Source: CAZTAR01 sp043813895 (GTDB taxonomy: Bacteria; Planctomycetota; Phycisphaerae; UBA1845; UTPLA1). Taken from it: DNA of 20,630 nucleotides. How positions within the stretch are numbered: the first letter of the stretch is position 1; each line of letters begins with the position of its first letter. The notes under the pieces were generated by a model. It was given only the letters and a program-made list of their open reading frames with translations, ran no database searches and had not been told where the DNA came from. The stretch covers positions 1-20,630 of the forward strand of contig JBDRKQ010000118.1 in assembly GCA_043813895.1 (NCBI GenBank), given 5' to 3'. A program made the position numbers and the translations under genes. Below are positions 8,510 through 16,605 of the stretch, piece after piece.

Positions 8510-9586
8510 ATGCATGATCTCCTGTTTGGCGGCTTCATTGAGCTCGACTGGCTGAGCATGGTCGAGGTTGTCATGTTCGGCTTCACGGGGGGAGTGCTGA
8601 GCGGCTTCATCGGGAGCGGCGGCGCATTCTTCATGACGCCCGGCATGATGAACATCGGCGTGCCCGGCAACATCGCGGTGGCCAGCAACATCACGCACAA
8701 GTTCGGCAAGGCCATGGTCGGCGCCACGCGGCACGGCGAGATGGGCCACGTGGACAAGAAGCTGGCCATCTTCGTGCTGATCACGGCCGCGGCGGGCATT
8801 TCGCTTGCGGCGTGGTTGATGAAAGCCATGGGGGTGGCGGGCGAGCATGGCGCAACCGGCGCGGGTGCCAACTTGTACATCAGCGCGGTCTTCATTGTCG
8901 TGCTGTCCTTCGTTTCCGTTTCGATGCTTCGGGACATTGTCGCGTCACGGAAGACTGCGGATGCCAAGCCGTCATCGCGGATCGTCGATTTTCTGAACCG
9001 GCTCCCCCTACACCCCAAGATCTACTTTCCGGTGGCCGATGTGCGTGTGTCGCTGTGGGTCCTTCTGCTCTGCGGTTTGGCGACCGGTTACCTTGCCGGC
9101 ACGATCGGCGTGGGAGGGTTCATCGGTGTGCCGGCGATGATCTACGTCTTCGGCGTGTCGGCCCAGGTGGCGGCCGGCACCGAGTTGTTCCTGGCCCAGT
9201 TCATGGGGGCCTGGGGAGCCATGAACTATGCGTTTCAGGGTATGGTCGATCTGAGGTTGGTCGGGCTGCTCTACCTGGGTTCGCTTCTCGGCATCCATCT
9301 CGGCGCCTACGGAACCAAGGTCGTCAGAGAGGTGGTCATCCGGCTGGTAACTTCCGTGATCATCCTGCTGTGCGTCTTGAGTCGGGCAATCAACGTGCCC
9401 GTCTACCTCCGGCAGCTTGGCTACGTGGATAGCGACCCCGGCCTGGACCCGCTTTTCAACACATCGAGCAAAGTCTTGCTCTATGTCAGCGGCATGGGCG
9501 GCATCCTGATTATTCTGTTTTTCGTTCTGAAGGCGTACTGGCAGCGGCGGAAGGTCCACGCATCTCTGGTGACCCGCGCCAAGTAG
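8510..9586 (+). CDS. TauE/SafE-family membrane permease
   Basis: 358 residues, strongly hydrophobic, with about eight to nine membrane segments. The two halves repeat the family signature: GGVLSGFIGSGGAFFMTPGM near residue 25-45 and TGYLAGTIGVGGFIGVPAM near 190-210. The family (PF01925) moves anions such as sulfite, sulfoacetate or other organic sulfur compounds across the cytoplasmic membrane; the substrate here is unknown. The gene starts 11 bp after the CMK-like gene, with a weak ribosome site, and ends 31 bp before the response regulator, so translation is probably coupled within one transcript. No sulfur metabolism genes are nearby; its neighbours are all signalling genes, so it may act as a sensor-linked transporter. 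Confidence 0.92.
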   Translation: MHDLLFGGFIELDWLSMVEVVMFGFTGGVLSGFIGSGGAFFMTPGMMNIGVPGNIAVASNITHKFGKAMVGATRHGEMGHVDKKLAIFVLITAAAGISLAAWLMKAMGVAGEHGATGAGANLYISAVFIVVLSFVSVSMLRDIVASRKTADAKPSSRIVDFLNRLPLHPKIYFPVADVRVSLWVLLLCGLATGYLAGTIGVGGFIGVPAMIYVFGVSAQVAAGTELFLAQFMGAWGAMNYAFQGMVDLRLVGLLYLGSLLGIHLGAYGTKVVREVVIRLVTSVIILLCVLSRAINVPVYLRQLGYVDSDPGLDPLFNTSSKVLLYVSGMGGILIILFFVLKAYWQRRKVHASLVTRAK

Positions 9587-9617
9587 ATTGGATCGACGTG
9601 AAGGAGCGTTGAAGAAG

Positions 9618-9998
9618 ATGGACACCACGATACGGCTGCTGCTCGTCGACGACGAAGAGATCGTCGGCAAACGACTCAAGGTGGCACTCGAGAAACACGG
9701 GTATGCTGTCGAGGTGGCACGAAGCGGCCGGTCAGCCATCGAACGCTTGCAGTCGCAGGAGTTTGACGTCGTGATTACGGATCTACGCCTGGACGACCCA
9801 GACGGCCTGGACGGCCTCGACGTCCTGGATGCCGTCCAGGAGCATTCGCCCCGGACCAAGACGATTCTGATAACCGGCTATGCAACGGCCGAAGTGGCGA
9901 GGGGCGCGGTGGCCAAAGGCGCTTTTGACTTCATCGCGAAGCCGTTCAAGCCCAAGGACCTCCGAGAGTTGATCGAGAACGCCGTCCGGGCACCCTGA
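9618..9998 (+). CDS. Single-domain response regulator (receiver only)
   Basis: The ATG at 9618 gives 126 residues and is preceded by AAGGAG 11 bases upstream; an upstream TTG at 9588 is less likely. A complete receiver is seen: acidic pair Asp11-Asp12, phospho-acceptor Asp55 in VVITDLRL, switch Thr in ILITGYAT, and conserved Lys in FDFIAKPFKP. There is no output domain, so it must act by protein contact or phosphotransfer. The loop after Asp55 reads DDPDGLDGLDVL and is three residues longer than usual because GLD occurs twice in a row. It lies between the permease and the histidine kinase, its probable phosphodonor. Confidence 0.93.
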   Translation: MDTTIRLLLVDDEEIVGKRLKVALEKHGYAVEVARSGRSAIERLQSQEFDVVITDLRLDDPDGLDGLDVLDAVQEHSPRTKTILITGYATAEVARGAVAKGAFDFIAKPFKPKDLRELIENAVRAP

Positions 9999-10074
9999 GC
10001 GACCCCACGGAGCCCGGCCGGCCGCCGGCGGTTGTTCGCACGAGACGGACTGCGCCAGTGGCAGAAGGGTAGAT

Positions 10075-11712
10075 GTGCCTCGGCAAGCGAACGAATCCCG
10101 GGAGCAAGATAATGCGCCGACGCTGGGGTCGGCGCTAACGTCCGAGGGTTTCGACAGTCGAGACCCAGAACTCGACAGGGCCGCGGATCGGGCACTTCAG
10201 GAAAGACCTCTCTTCAGCATTCGCACTCGGTTGATCCTGGCCTTCGCGGTGTTATTCTCGCTTTCTCTGGTTATCACACTCTGGAGCATCAAGATCCTCG
10301 CGGAGGTGGACGACAAGATCCTCTTCCTCGAGGTGGCCGACGACTATGAAGTGGAGATCCAGCAGGCGCGCCGCTTCGAGAAAAACTTCCTCCTCTACGG
10401 CACGAACCTCGATGACGCCATCGAACACACCAAGATGGCGCAACGCGTGACGGCCGAGCACCGGCAGCAACTCCGCAAAGTCGTCGGTGAGGAGGTGCTC
10501 CAGGTCATGAACGCCCATCTCGGCGATTACCTGGTCCTCCTTGCCCGCTTGGGCCAGGACAAGAGCGCCGAGTGTGAGGCCGAGCTTCGCGAGCATGGCG
10601 CCAGGATGGTCTCGCTGGGACAGAGCCTCGTGGACAAGGAGCGGAAGCTGCTCTACTCCAGGCTGGCCCTGATGCGCAGGGTTCCGTTCATCTTCCTCGG
10701 CGTGCTGGCGGTGTGCATGGTCGTGGTCGTCCACTTCCTCGCACTCAACATCATCAGGACGCTTTCTCGATTCATGCGATACACGGAGCGAATTGCCGCC
10801 GGTGACTTCACACCCATCACGCCGTCCCGTAAGTACCGGGATGAGTTTTCCAATCTCGCGCTGATGATCAACCAGATGATCAGAGAGCTGGATCGCCACC
10901 AGCAGATTCTCGTGGAGTCGCACAAGTTGAGGGCCATGGGGACGCTGGTCGCAGGCGTCGCTCATGAGTTGAACAATCCGATCAACAACATCATGCTGAC
11001 GGGATCCCTGCTTCAGGAGGAATCAGAGTCTCTCACTGAGCGCGAGAGGCAGGAGATGTTCCAGGACATCATCTCGCAGTCGGAGCGGTCAAAGCGCATC
11101 ATCGGCAACCTACTGGACTTCGCCCGAGAAAGTGAGACCAAGATTCAGCCCCTTGATCTGCGGAAGATCCTCGAAGACACGGTCCAACTGGTGGGCAACC
11201 ACATTGCCGTCAAGAAGATTCACCTGGCCATGGATCTGCAAGAGAACCTCCCGACCGTACACGGCGACCACCAGCTGCTGAGCCAGGTCTTCATGAACCT
11301 GATCCTGAACGCCGCGGATGTCCTCCCGGCCGGCGGCGAGATTCGCATCACGACCGATACTAAACGAAAAGAGGGATACCTCGCCGCCAGCATTTCTGAT
11401 AATGGCCCGGGCATCCCCCCCGACATCGTGAACCAGATTTTCGATCCCTTCTTCACGACGAAACCCAGAGGTGAGGGCACGGGCCTCGGGCTCTCGGTGT
11501 CCCGCGGGATTGTCCGTACGCTCGGAGGTCAGCTATTGGCGGAAAGCCAGCCAGGCGTCGGCAGCACTTTCACCGTACTCTTGCCGCAGACTTCGGTTCC
11601 CTCGGATCTTTCATCGCTGCGAAAACCGGCTCAGCCTGCCGGTGAGGATCTTGACAAGACGGACGGGGAGGTGTGTAAAGGGACCCCCGTGGAATCGAAG
11701 AGGGAGACCTAG
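10075..11712 (+). CDS. Membrane sensor histidine kinase (HAMP, HisKA, HATPase)
   Basis: 545 residues from a GTG at 10075; GAAGGG lies about 8-10 bases before it. The order is: a polar cytoplasmic start of about 50 residues, membrane segment about 53-75, a periplasmic helical sensor of about 125 residues (EIQQARRFEKNFLLYGTNL, four-helix-bundle style), membrane segment about 203-227, HAMP, then the H-box VAGVAHELNNPINNI with phospho-accepting His297. The ATPase part shows the N-box FMNLILNAADV (near 405), DNGPGI from Asp442, FDPFFTTKP, and GEGTGLGLSVSRG (466-478). All catalytic boxes are present. The type resembles kinases that pair with NtrC-like or free receivers. Its flanking genes are two receivers, so both are candidate partners. 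The cytoplasmic C-terminal tail after residue 510 is polar and unordered. Confidence 0.95.
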   Translation: MPRQANESREQDNAPTLGSALTSEGFDSRDPELDRAADRALQERPLFSIRTRLILAFAVLFSLSLVITLWSIKILAEVDDKILFLEVADDYEVEIQQARRFEKNFLLYGTNLDDAIEHTKMAQRVTAEHRQQLRKVVGEEVLQVMNAHLGDYLVLLARLGQDKSAECEAELREHGARMVSLGQSLVDKERKLLYSRLALMRRVPFIFLGVLAVCMVVVVHFLALNIIRTLSRFMRYTERIAAGDFTPITPSRKYRDEFSNLALMINQMIRELDRHQQILVESHKLRAMGTLVAGVAHELNNPINNIMLTGSLLQEESESLTERERQEMFQDIISQSERSKRIIGNLLDFARESETKIQPLDLRKILEDTVQLVGNHIAVKKIHLAMDLQENLPTVHGDHQLLSQVFMNLILNAADVLPAGGEIRITTDTKRKEGYLAASISDNGPGIPPDIVNQIFDPFFTTKPRGEGTGLGLSVSRGIVRTLGGQLLAESQPGVGSTFTVLLPQTSVPSDLSSLRKPAQPAGEDLDKTDGEVCKGTPVESKRET

Positions 11713-11715
11713 CCA

Positions 11716-12543
11716 GTGTCGCTCATCACAGTTTCCGGGCTTTCGTTCACGCCGGCACAAGCCATTGCGAAGAACGTGTCATCACGCCTGAAGTATGCGT
11801 GCATCGATCGCGAAGTCTTCGAGGAAGCGGCAAAGCATTCCGGGATTGCCCAGGCCGAACTGGAGAAGGCCTTCGTGAGGAGCCCTGCCGTCTTCGGTCT
11901 GTCGCGAGCAACACGGAGGCAATACACTGCGCATATCCAGGCTGCATTGGCTTCTCGCTTTCTTCAAGACAATGTCCTCTATTACGGCCAGTTCGGAGCA
12001 CACCTGGTGCGGGGTGTGCCGCACTTGATGCATGTGCATGTTCGCGCCAAGCTCGAAGATCGAATCACCTCGAAGATCGAGCGTGACGCATGCTCATCTG
12101 CGGAAGCAAGAAAGGCGATTGCGCGACAAGACAAGGAACGCCGCGCGTTGGTCCGTTCTCTCTTCTCGGCCGATGATGAGAATGATGAACTATACGACGT
12201 CGTAATTGACGCCTCGACCACACCCGTGGAGGCAGGCGTTGACCTGCTCGTGGAAGCGATAACGCAAAGCCGGTACAGGCCTTCGACGTTCTCGATCGGC
12301 TGTATGGAAGCCCAGGATCTTGCCAGCAGGGTCAGAGCGGCGTTGGTTGATCTGGAACCCGAGGTGGCGGTACGAGCGGATGCGGGAAACGTCAGTATTC
12401 GATACAGGGCTCGGGGCCTGATGAGGAAGAGAAAGGTCGAGATTGCGCAGCAGAGGGCAGCCAGAATCTATGGGGTCAAGGATGTGAAGATCGAGGTGGT
12501 CGAGGACGTGGGCGACCGAATCCTGGGCGATGCTCGGTGGTGA
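11716..12543 (+). CDS. Cytidylate-kinase-like protein with degenerate P-loop
   Basis: 275 residues from a GTG at 11716, four bases after the histidine kinase stop, with GGGAGA upstream. It is a paralogue of the product of 6993-8498: SLITVSGLSF, CIDREVFEEAAKHSGI, YYGQFGAHLVRGVPHLMHVHVR and RITSKIER line up with that protein in order. The nucleotide loop is changed: where the first copy has GGKS (13-16) this has PAQA, so phosphate binding by a Lys is lost. A BON-like tail follows (LASRVRAALVDLEPEVAVRA to YGVKDVKIEVVED). It lacks the stress-protein-like part and the membrane segments, so it should be soluble. It is likely a pseudo-kinase with a binding or scaffold role; that is inference from the missing residues. 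Confidence 0.85.
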   Translation: MSLITVSGLSFTPAQAIAKNVSSRLKYACIDREVFEEAAKHSGIAQAELEKAFVRSPAVFGLSRATRRQYTAHIQAALASRFLQDNVLYYGQFGAHLVRGVPHLMHVHVRAKLEDRITSKIERDACSSAEARKAIARQDKERRALVRSLFSADDENDELYDVVIDASTTPVEAGVDLLVEAITQSRYRPSTFSIGCMEAQDLASRVRAALVDLEPEVAVRADAGNVSIRYRARGLMRKRKVEIAQQRAARIYGVKDVKIEVVEDVGDRILGDARW

Positions 12544-12554
12544 TGGGAGCTGTG

Positions 12555-12971
12555 ATGCAAGCAGGATCAGGACAAGAACACCGTGTGCTCGTAATCGACG
12601 ACGAAAGCATTGTATGCAAAACGCTGAAGCGCGCGTTGGGCAGGCCGAGCTTTACGGTCGAGGTCTTCGAAGATCCCGTGCTCGCTCTGAAGCGGTTGGA
12701 ACAGCAGCGTTTTGACATCGTCGTGACAGACGTCGTCATGGGCGATGTGGACGGCATTCGGATACTGGGCGCCGCCCTGGGAAAAGACCCGCAGACCAAG
12801 GTGATCATCATGACCGCCTTTGCCTGCATGGACTTGGCTCGCGAGGCGATGGCTAAAGGCGCATTCGATTTCATCGCGAAGCCTTTTACGGCAGAGGCAA
12901 TCCGAGCGATTGTCGACAAGGCGGCAGAGGCGCTGCGCGGAGACCCCAACGGCGAGAACCAGACGCCTTAG
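12555..12971 (+). CDS. Single-domain response regulator (receiver only)
   Basis: The ATG at 12555 has GGAG five bases before it and gives 138 residues; an ATG at 12543 overlapping the previous stop (TGATG) and a GTG at 12537 are alternatives. The receiver is complete: Asp15-Asp16, phospho-acceptor Asp59 in IVVTDVVMGDVDG, Thr in IIMTAFA, Lys in FDFIAKPF. There is no output domain. It shares KGAFDFIAKPF with the receiver at 9618-9998 and is probably a paralogue. Each receiver follows a CMK-like gene in the same run, and translation here is close to or coupled with the upstream pseudo-kinase gene. It ends the six-gene run. Confidence 0.93.
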   Translation: MQAGSGQEHRVLVIDDESIVCKTLKRALGRPSFTVEVFEDPVLALKRLEQQRFDIVVTDVVMGDVDGIRILGAALGKDPQTKVIIMTAFACMDLAREAMAKGAFDFIAKPFTAEAIRAIVDKAAEALRGDPNGENQTP

Positions 12972-13130
12972 CCAAGCTGTCCCGCACGCAATGCCATTGC
13001 CTGAGCGACGTCGAGAACCTCCTGAACGACGTCAGGGAGTTTCTCTGGAGGTGATGGGCGAGGTGATCCTTCGGAGGACGGCAGCACCGCCCTGATCAAG
13101 CCTTTCATCCGGACGATGAAGGAGGAACGC

Positions 13131-13283
13131 GTGCGCCGCATCCTGGTTCTGCATCGCCAAACCGACTCAGGCCTTCCAGCCAGCAATTCGGGTTTGTGCA
13201 CGTTTTGTGCACATCAGGAATGGCACTTGCGCGATTGGGAGCGTTCTGCTATCATCTGCAGCGCAAACGCAGCGGGAGCGTAA
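13131..13283 (+). CDS. Possible small protein, 50 residues, unknown
   Basis: A GTG at 13131 is preceded by AAGGAGG at the ideal 5-base spacing, which is the only reason to list it. The product starts MRRILVLHRQTDSG and has CTFC near residue 23-26, but no domain is recognised. A promoter-like element lies inside it, which argues against it being coding. Confidence 0.2.
   Translation: MRRILVLHRQTDSGLPASNSGLCTFCAHQEWHLRDWERSAIICSANAAGA
13193..13212. promoter_or_regulatory. Tandem TTTGTGCAC repeat (operator-like)
   Basis: TTTGTGCAC occurs at 13193-13201 and again at 13204-13212, an 11-bp period that places both copies on the same helix face. Each holds the palindrome GTGCAC. The pair ends 14 bp before the -35 of the promoter at 13227, a usual place for an activator site. 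Confidence 0.5.
13227..13255 (+). promoter_or_regulatory. Sigma-70-type promoter candidate
   Basis: TTGCGC (13227-13232), 17-bp spacer, TATCAT (13250-13255). Transcription would start near 13262 and run to the PEP-CTERM gene more than 500 bp away, or make a non-coding RNA. Confidence 0.45.
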
Positions 13284-13458
13284 CCCGTTGCGGACAACGG
13301 CTTTGTGCATGAATGCGAGCACTGCCTGAGACGCCTCCGGACGGGGAGGGCTGAGAATCCCCTCCCCCCCCCATCTCCGAATCTTCCCGTCCGAAAAGCG
13401 TTTTTCGCTGTTCTGACGGGTTTGCCTGTTCGCTCCTGTGCCCTGCCGACCAGGAGAA

Positions 13459-13477
13459 GGTGCGTCCAGAACGCACC
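13459..13477. repeat. REP-like palindrome, 7-bp stem
   Basis: GGTGCGT (13459-13465) and ACGCACC (13471-13477) around CCAGA, flanked by CTA. Palindromes of the form GGTGCG...CGCACCCTAC are found dispersed in several bacterial genomes. Copy number here is unknown. Confidence 0.5.
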
Positions 13478-13776
13478 CTACCTGGGCTGTGATGCAGAGC
13501 ACCGGCGTCCAGCAGAATCTGCCCACAAACTCGGGGGTGATCCTGTTATTCGGCCTGCAACGGCTGCGTAAAATGGGCCGCCGCCCATTCTTGGCGGCAT
13601 TGGGCAAAGATAAGGAGCCAAATCCTCGCCTGCAGACCTTGCAATGAACGGGGCGAATTGATAGCATTGAGAGATGTAGCGGACAGTGGGGAGCCCGCGC
13701 GGGAGGATAGTGCCAGCGTTCTGGGGAACGCGTAGAGGGCCGAGGGAGTTCGCAACGCGCGGACTCGACGCGGCCA

Positions 13777-14508
13777 TTGCAGGAATTGAAGCACTTGCTA
13801 CACCGCTCTTCCATCCTGATCCTGATCATCGCCGCACTCGTTTGCGCGCCGGCGCAGGCGGACGTAACAACCGGCTTTGAGGTCTTGGTCGAATGGTCCG
13901 GCGGGAGCTGGAGTTCCTCAGACCATTCCGGTTCACTGATGCTCACCGAGAACGGGGACGGATCGTACGACGTGAGCTTCTTTGGTAATGTGCCGGGGCA
14001 ATGGACGGCCTTGTGGTTCGGAACGATCGACCCTGATCCCTACATCACCGGCGTGGCGTCGTTCACCAATGGGGGCAGCTTCGAGGGTACGTTCAATCTC
14101 ATTCTTAATCTCCCAACCGTCAGTCTGGCGGCACCGACGAACACGAGCGGCTCCTTCTCAGGTTCCCTGCTCGACAACGATGGCACGGGTGCCACGCTGA
14201 TGGCGCCGACAGCCGGATCAGCCTACACGGCGATCATTGACGGCATCACGCACAAGACGATGGCGGATGACGGTTCCTTCGGACCGATCACGGCCGGAGG
14301 CTGGCAGACGCAGGCGTTTGGGCCGATGGACTTCGCCAAGCCTGGTCCGGCTTTGAATAGCTACATGGAACTCCGCAACGCCTTCCGTTTGTCCGCCCAC
14401 GATTCCGCCACGATCGTCAGTTCATTCGTTGTGACGCCCGAGCCTGCGACGATCGCCCTGCTGGGCTGTGGCCTGATGCTGCTCAGGCGTCCCCGACGAC
14501 GTGCGTGA
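13777..14508 (+). CDS. PEP-CTERM sorting-domain protein
   Basis: 243 residues from a TTG at 13777; no ATG or GTG exists in frame after the TAG at 13708-13710, and TTG at 13786 or 13795 are alternatives, so the exact start is uncertain. A signal peptide is clear (SSILILIIAALVCAPAQA). The mature part is rich in Gly, Ser, Thr and acidic residues, typical of an extracellular beta-rich protein. The C-terminus has the PEP-CTERM tripartite signal: TPEPAT (Pro221-Glu222-Pro223), a hydrophobic stretch ALLGCGLMLL, and basic RRPRRRA. Such proteins are recognised and cut by exosortase and end up at the cell surface or in exopolysaccharide; no exosortase gene is in the window. Its 3' end overlaps the convergent glycosyltransferase frame. 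Confidence 0.9.
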   Translation: MQELKHLLHRSSILILIIAALVCAPAQADVTTGFEVLVEWSGGSWSSSDHSGSLMLTENGDGSYDVSFFGNVPGQWTALWFGTIDPDPYITGVASFTNGGSFEGTFNLILNLPTVSLAAPTNTSGSFSGSLLDNDGTGATLMAPTAGSAYTAIIDGITHKTMADDGSFGPITAGGWQTQAFGPMDFAKPGPALNSYMELRNAFRLSAHDSATIVSSFVVTPEPATIALLGCGLMLLRRPRRRA

Positions 14509-16199
14509 GCCGGCTTCGCCACTCGATTCGCCACCCCCCCTTCGATGAGTTGACTTGTGCAGGTGGTGACTTCCTTGCGTGTAAGGACGGCGCTCGCTCG
14601 CTTGTTCCCGCCTGCCGCAGCAGCCTCCCTGGCGAGATACTGCGAGATCGCACGCGGGTCCCGGAACACGGCTCCTGGCAGCGCCGATCGAAGCTCGCGT
14701 TCGAGAACTGTGTCCTTGCGAACGAAGATGAAGCGCCGCCGCTGCTTTGCCGGATCCACCCTCGTCCAAGGAGCGTGATCGATCCAGCGATACCCCGTGA
14801 CGAACTCCCCATGATCCAGCCGTCGAAGCCAAGCCATCGGAACATTGTTCATGATCAGGTGGGGCTCCCTGCTTATCACGTAGTCGAAGGCTGAACGCCC
14901 AAATGGTGGAGCGGGACGGCCGCGCGTGGCGATGTGCCGATCGGTCAAGCCGGCCATGTCCAGAATCCGGGTTGAACCCGAGTAGTAACCCAAACGACCA
15001 AGGACATCCGTCGCGGCCAGAAGATGAGGCTGGCGCGAGTTCGCAAGCAGCGCCGCCACGGCAACGTCCGGGTTCTCCCGGATCGCCGGCCGGCGCCACT
15101 GGTACTGGTTGAGCGCGCACCACACAACGGCCCCCGTTGCGGCCCAGCCGATCAACCTGCGGGCGCGCCCGCCTGCGACACGCTGTCTGAAAGCACGAGC
15201 GGACTCGGTGACGCCCCACACAACTGCAACGGTCAGGAGCGGCAGGTATGGTGTAAGGAGGCGGAACGACGTCATCCAGTCTCCGAAGTTGTAGACAGCA
15301 ACGGTCACACCCATGAACACGGGCGCAAGAAGCACGTGGGCCATCCAACGCCGCTCGGCGCATCGAATCATGGGGACCACCGCAAACAAGACGAATGGGC
15401 CGAAAGTCTGCCGCATGAAGTCGCCCACATATCGGAGGCCCGCCGTGTTGAGAATCAACCCGGGCCAGTCGCCGAACGGTGCTTCCCGCAAGAGGGGCAG
15501 CAGCGCGCTCTTGGCCCTTACGCTGTTGGGCAACCAGTCCCCGAAGTAGGCAAGGCGGAAGGCCGTCAGACTCGCCACGATAAGGGCGCACGGACCGATC
15601 AGGGCAAACCACCGTCGTCTGTTGAGCAACCGCCTCCGCTCCACCCACAAGATGGCCGCGGCGACAATGCAAAGGCCCAGCCCTTCCGGCCGCGTGCATG
15701 CCGCCAGCCCCATGAGGATCGAGGCGAGTGCGTGGCGGCCGCGGATCACAGAGGCGATGGCCCCCGTCACGAGCAGACAGTACAGCCCTGTCTCCAGCCC
15801 TCCCATCGTCGAGGCACATAGCGCGGTCGACGTTGCGAGCAGCACTGCCGTTGCCAACGCCGCCCAGAGCGAGGCCGTCAAACGCATTGCCAATCGCGCG
15901 GCGACACTCACCGTGGCGAACAGCGCGATGGCCCCCATCGCCCTCGCCCACGCGGCCGGTTCGAGCCGGCAAACCATTCCTCCGGTCGTAAGCAGCACCC
16001 AAAGGAAGTTCGAGTAGCCCTCGACACGCTCGCCTGGATTGAACACGAGGCCGTGTCCGTCGAGGAGATTGCGCGCATATCGAAAGGAGATGAACGCGTC
16101 GTCCGTCAGATAGCGTGGCAGCCGGAGGATGTGAAAGGCGGCGATCGCCAGCCCCGCGATCAGGATCGCACCCAGAATGTGGCGCTGTCTCGTCGGCAT
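14361..16199 (-). CDS. GT-C type membrane glycosyltransferase (ArnT/AftB-like)
   Basis: The ATG at 16199 (612 residues) begins MPTRQRHILGAILIAGLAI, right at the first membrane segment; an ATG at 16331 adds 44 polar residues and lacks a ribosome site, so it is less likely. Multiple membrane segments follow. The first loop has TDDAFISFRYARNLLDGHGL with the acidic pair Asp33-Asp34, then NPGERVEGYSNFLWVLL, the hallmark of a family of polyprenyl-phosphate-sugar-dependent transferases. It would transfer a sugar to a lipid or glycan on the outer face of the cytoplasmic membrane; donor and acceptor are unknown. The last roughly 50 codons lie antisense to the PEP-CTERM gene. A run of seven G on this strand (positions 14534-14540) lies just before the odd tail. 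One base less there would end the protein at 14483. Confidence 0.88.
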   Translation of the reverse strand: MPTRQRHILGAILIAGLAIAAFHILRLPRYLTDDAFISFRYARNLLDGHGLVFNPGERVEGYSNFLWVLLTTGGMVCRLEPAAWARAMGAIALFATVSVAARLAMRLTASLWAALATAVLLATSTALCASTMGGLETGLYCLLVTGAIASVIRGRHALASILMGLAACTRPEGLGLCIVAAAILWVERRRLLNRRRWFALIGPCALIVASLTAFRLAYFGDWLPNSVRAKSALLPLLREAPFGDWPGLILNTAGLRYVGDFMRQTFGPFVLFAVVPMIRCAERRWMAHVLLAPVFMGVTVAVYNFGDWMTSFRLLTPYLPLLTVAVVWGVTESARAFRQRVAGGRARRLIGWAATGAVVWCALNQYQWRRPAIRENPDVAVAALLANSRQPHLLAATDVLGRLGYYSGSTRILDMAGLTDRHIATRGRPAPPFGRSAFDYVISREPHLIMNNVPMAWLRRLDHGEFVTGYRWIDHAPWTRVDPAKQRRRFIFVRKDTVLERELRSALPGAVFRDPRAISQYLAREAAAAGGNKRASAVLTRKEVTTCTSQLIEGGVANRVAKPAHARRRGRLSSIRPQPSRAIVAGSGVTTNELTIVAESWADKRKALRSSM

Positions 16200-16605
16200 A
16201 GGGGCAATCCGTTCGGGCCGGTAGCTGACACTCGGTCGGTGCAGGGGACGTCGCAGGTTGCCGGCGTCGCACGATGCCCTTGGACCCGTGTAGAAGTATC
16301 GGTCCGCTCGCAGCGCGTCTGCATCATGCACGCGTCACGGGTCGCCAGAATCGGAGGGTCCGATAGCAGCACGAACGCGGCGTGAGGCGGCGAGTTATCG
16401 CTCCTGGGCGGCATCTCTTTGCGACGGCATGTTGTCTGTCGAGCAATCGGAGAGATCTCGATGCTGAGTTGCGACGCTCCGCACGGCGGCTACACTGTGC
16501 TCTTCGGCGTGTGAGACCGCGCGCATCACGCCATGAGGCCGAGGCAACTTCCCACACCGGCGTCCCGCCCTTTCAAGGGACACGGAATGCGCACAGGAAG
16601 CATGG
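16200..16605. other. Divergent intergenic region between glycosyltransferase and rnd
   Basis: About 400 bp without a supported gene. It holds the rnd promoter candidate at 16469-16496. The 16200-16331 part could be an N-terminal extension of the glycosyltransferase if the upstream ATG is used, but its sequence is low in membrane or domain features. Confidence 0.5.
16469..16496 (+). promoter_or_regulatory. Promoter candidate for rnd
   Basis: TTGCGA (16469-16474), 16-bp spacer, TACACT (16491-16496), about 110 bp before the ATG of the RNase D gene. Confidence 0.4.

Larger units (their letters stand above)
12972..13776. other. 800-bp region with regulatory motifs and hairpins, no confident gene
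   Basis: Base composition is like its neighbours, but no long convincing frame exists. It contains a small candidate frame (13131-13283), a tandem operator-like repeat (13193-13212), a promoter (13227-13255), and several hairpins: GGGGAGGG/CCCTCCCC (13343-13350 with 13360-13367), GGTGCGT/ACGCACC (13459-13465 with 13471-13477) and AATGGGC/GCCCATT (13572-13578 with 13583-13589). A run of nine C lies at 13364-13372. It could hold a small RNA or the long leader of the PEP-CTERM gene. Confidence 0.5.

Noticed and set aside
14422..16272. Long minus-strand frame of 616 codons overlapping the glycosyltransferase
   Set aside because: It is a +1 shadow of the true frame: Arg/Gly/Pro-rich, no membrane segments or motifs.
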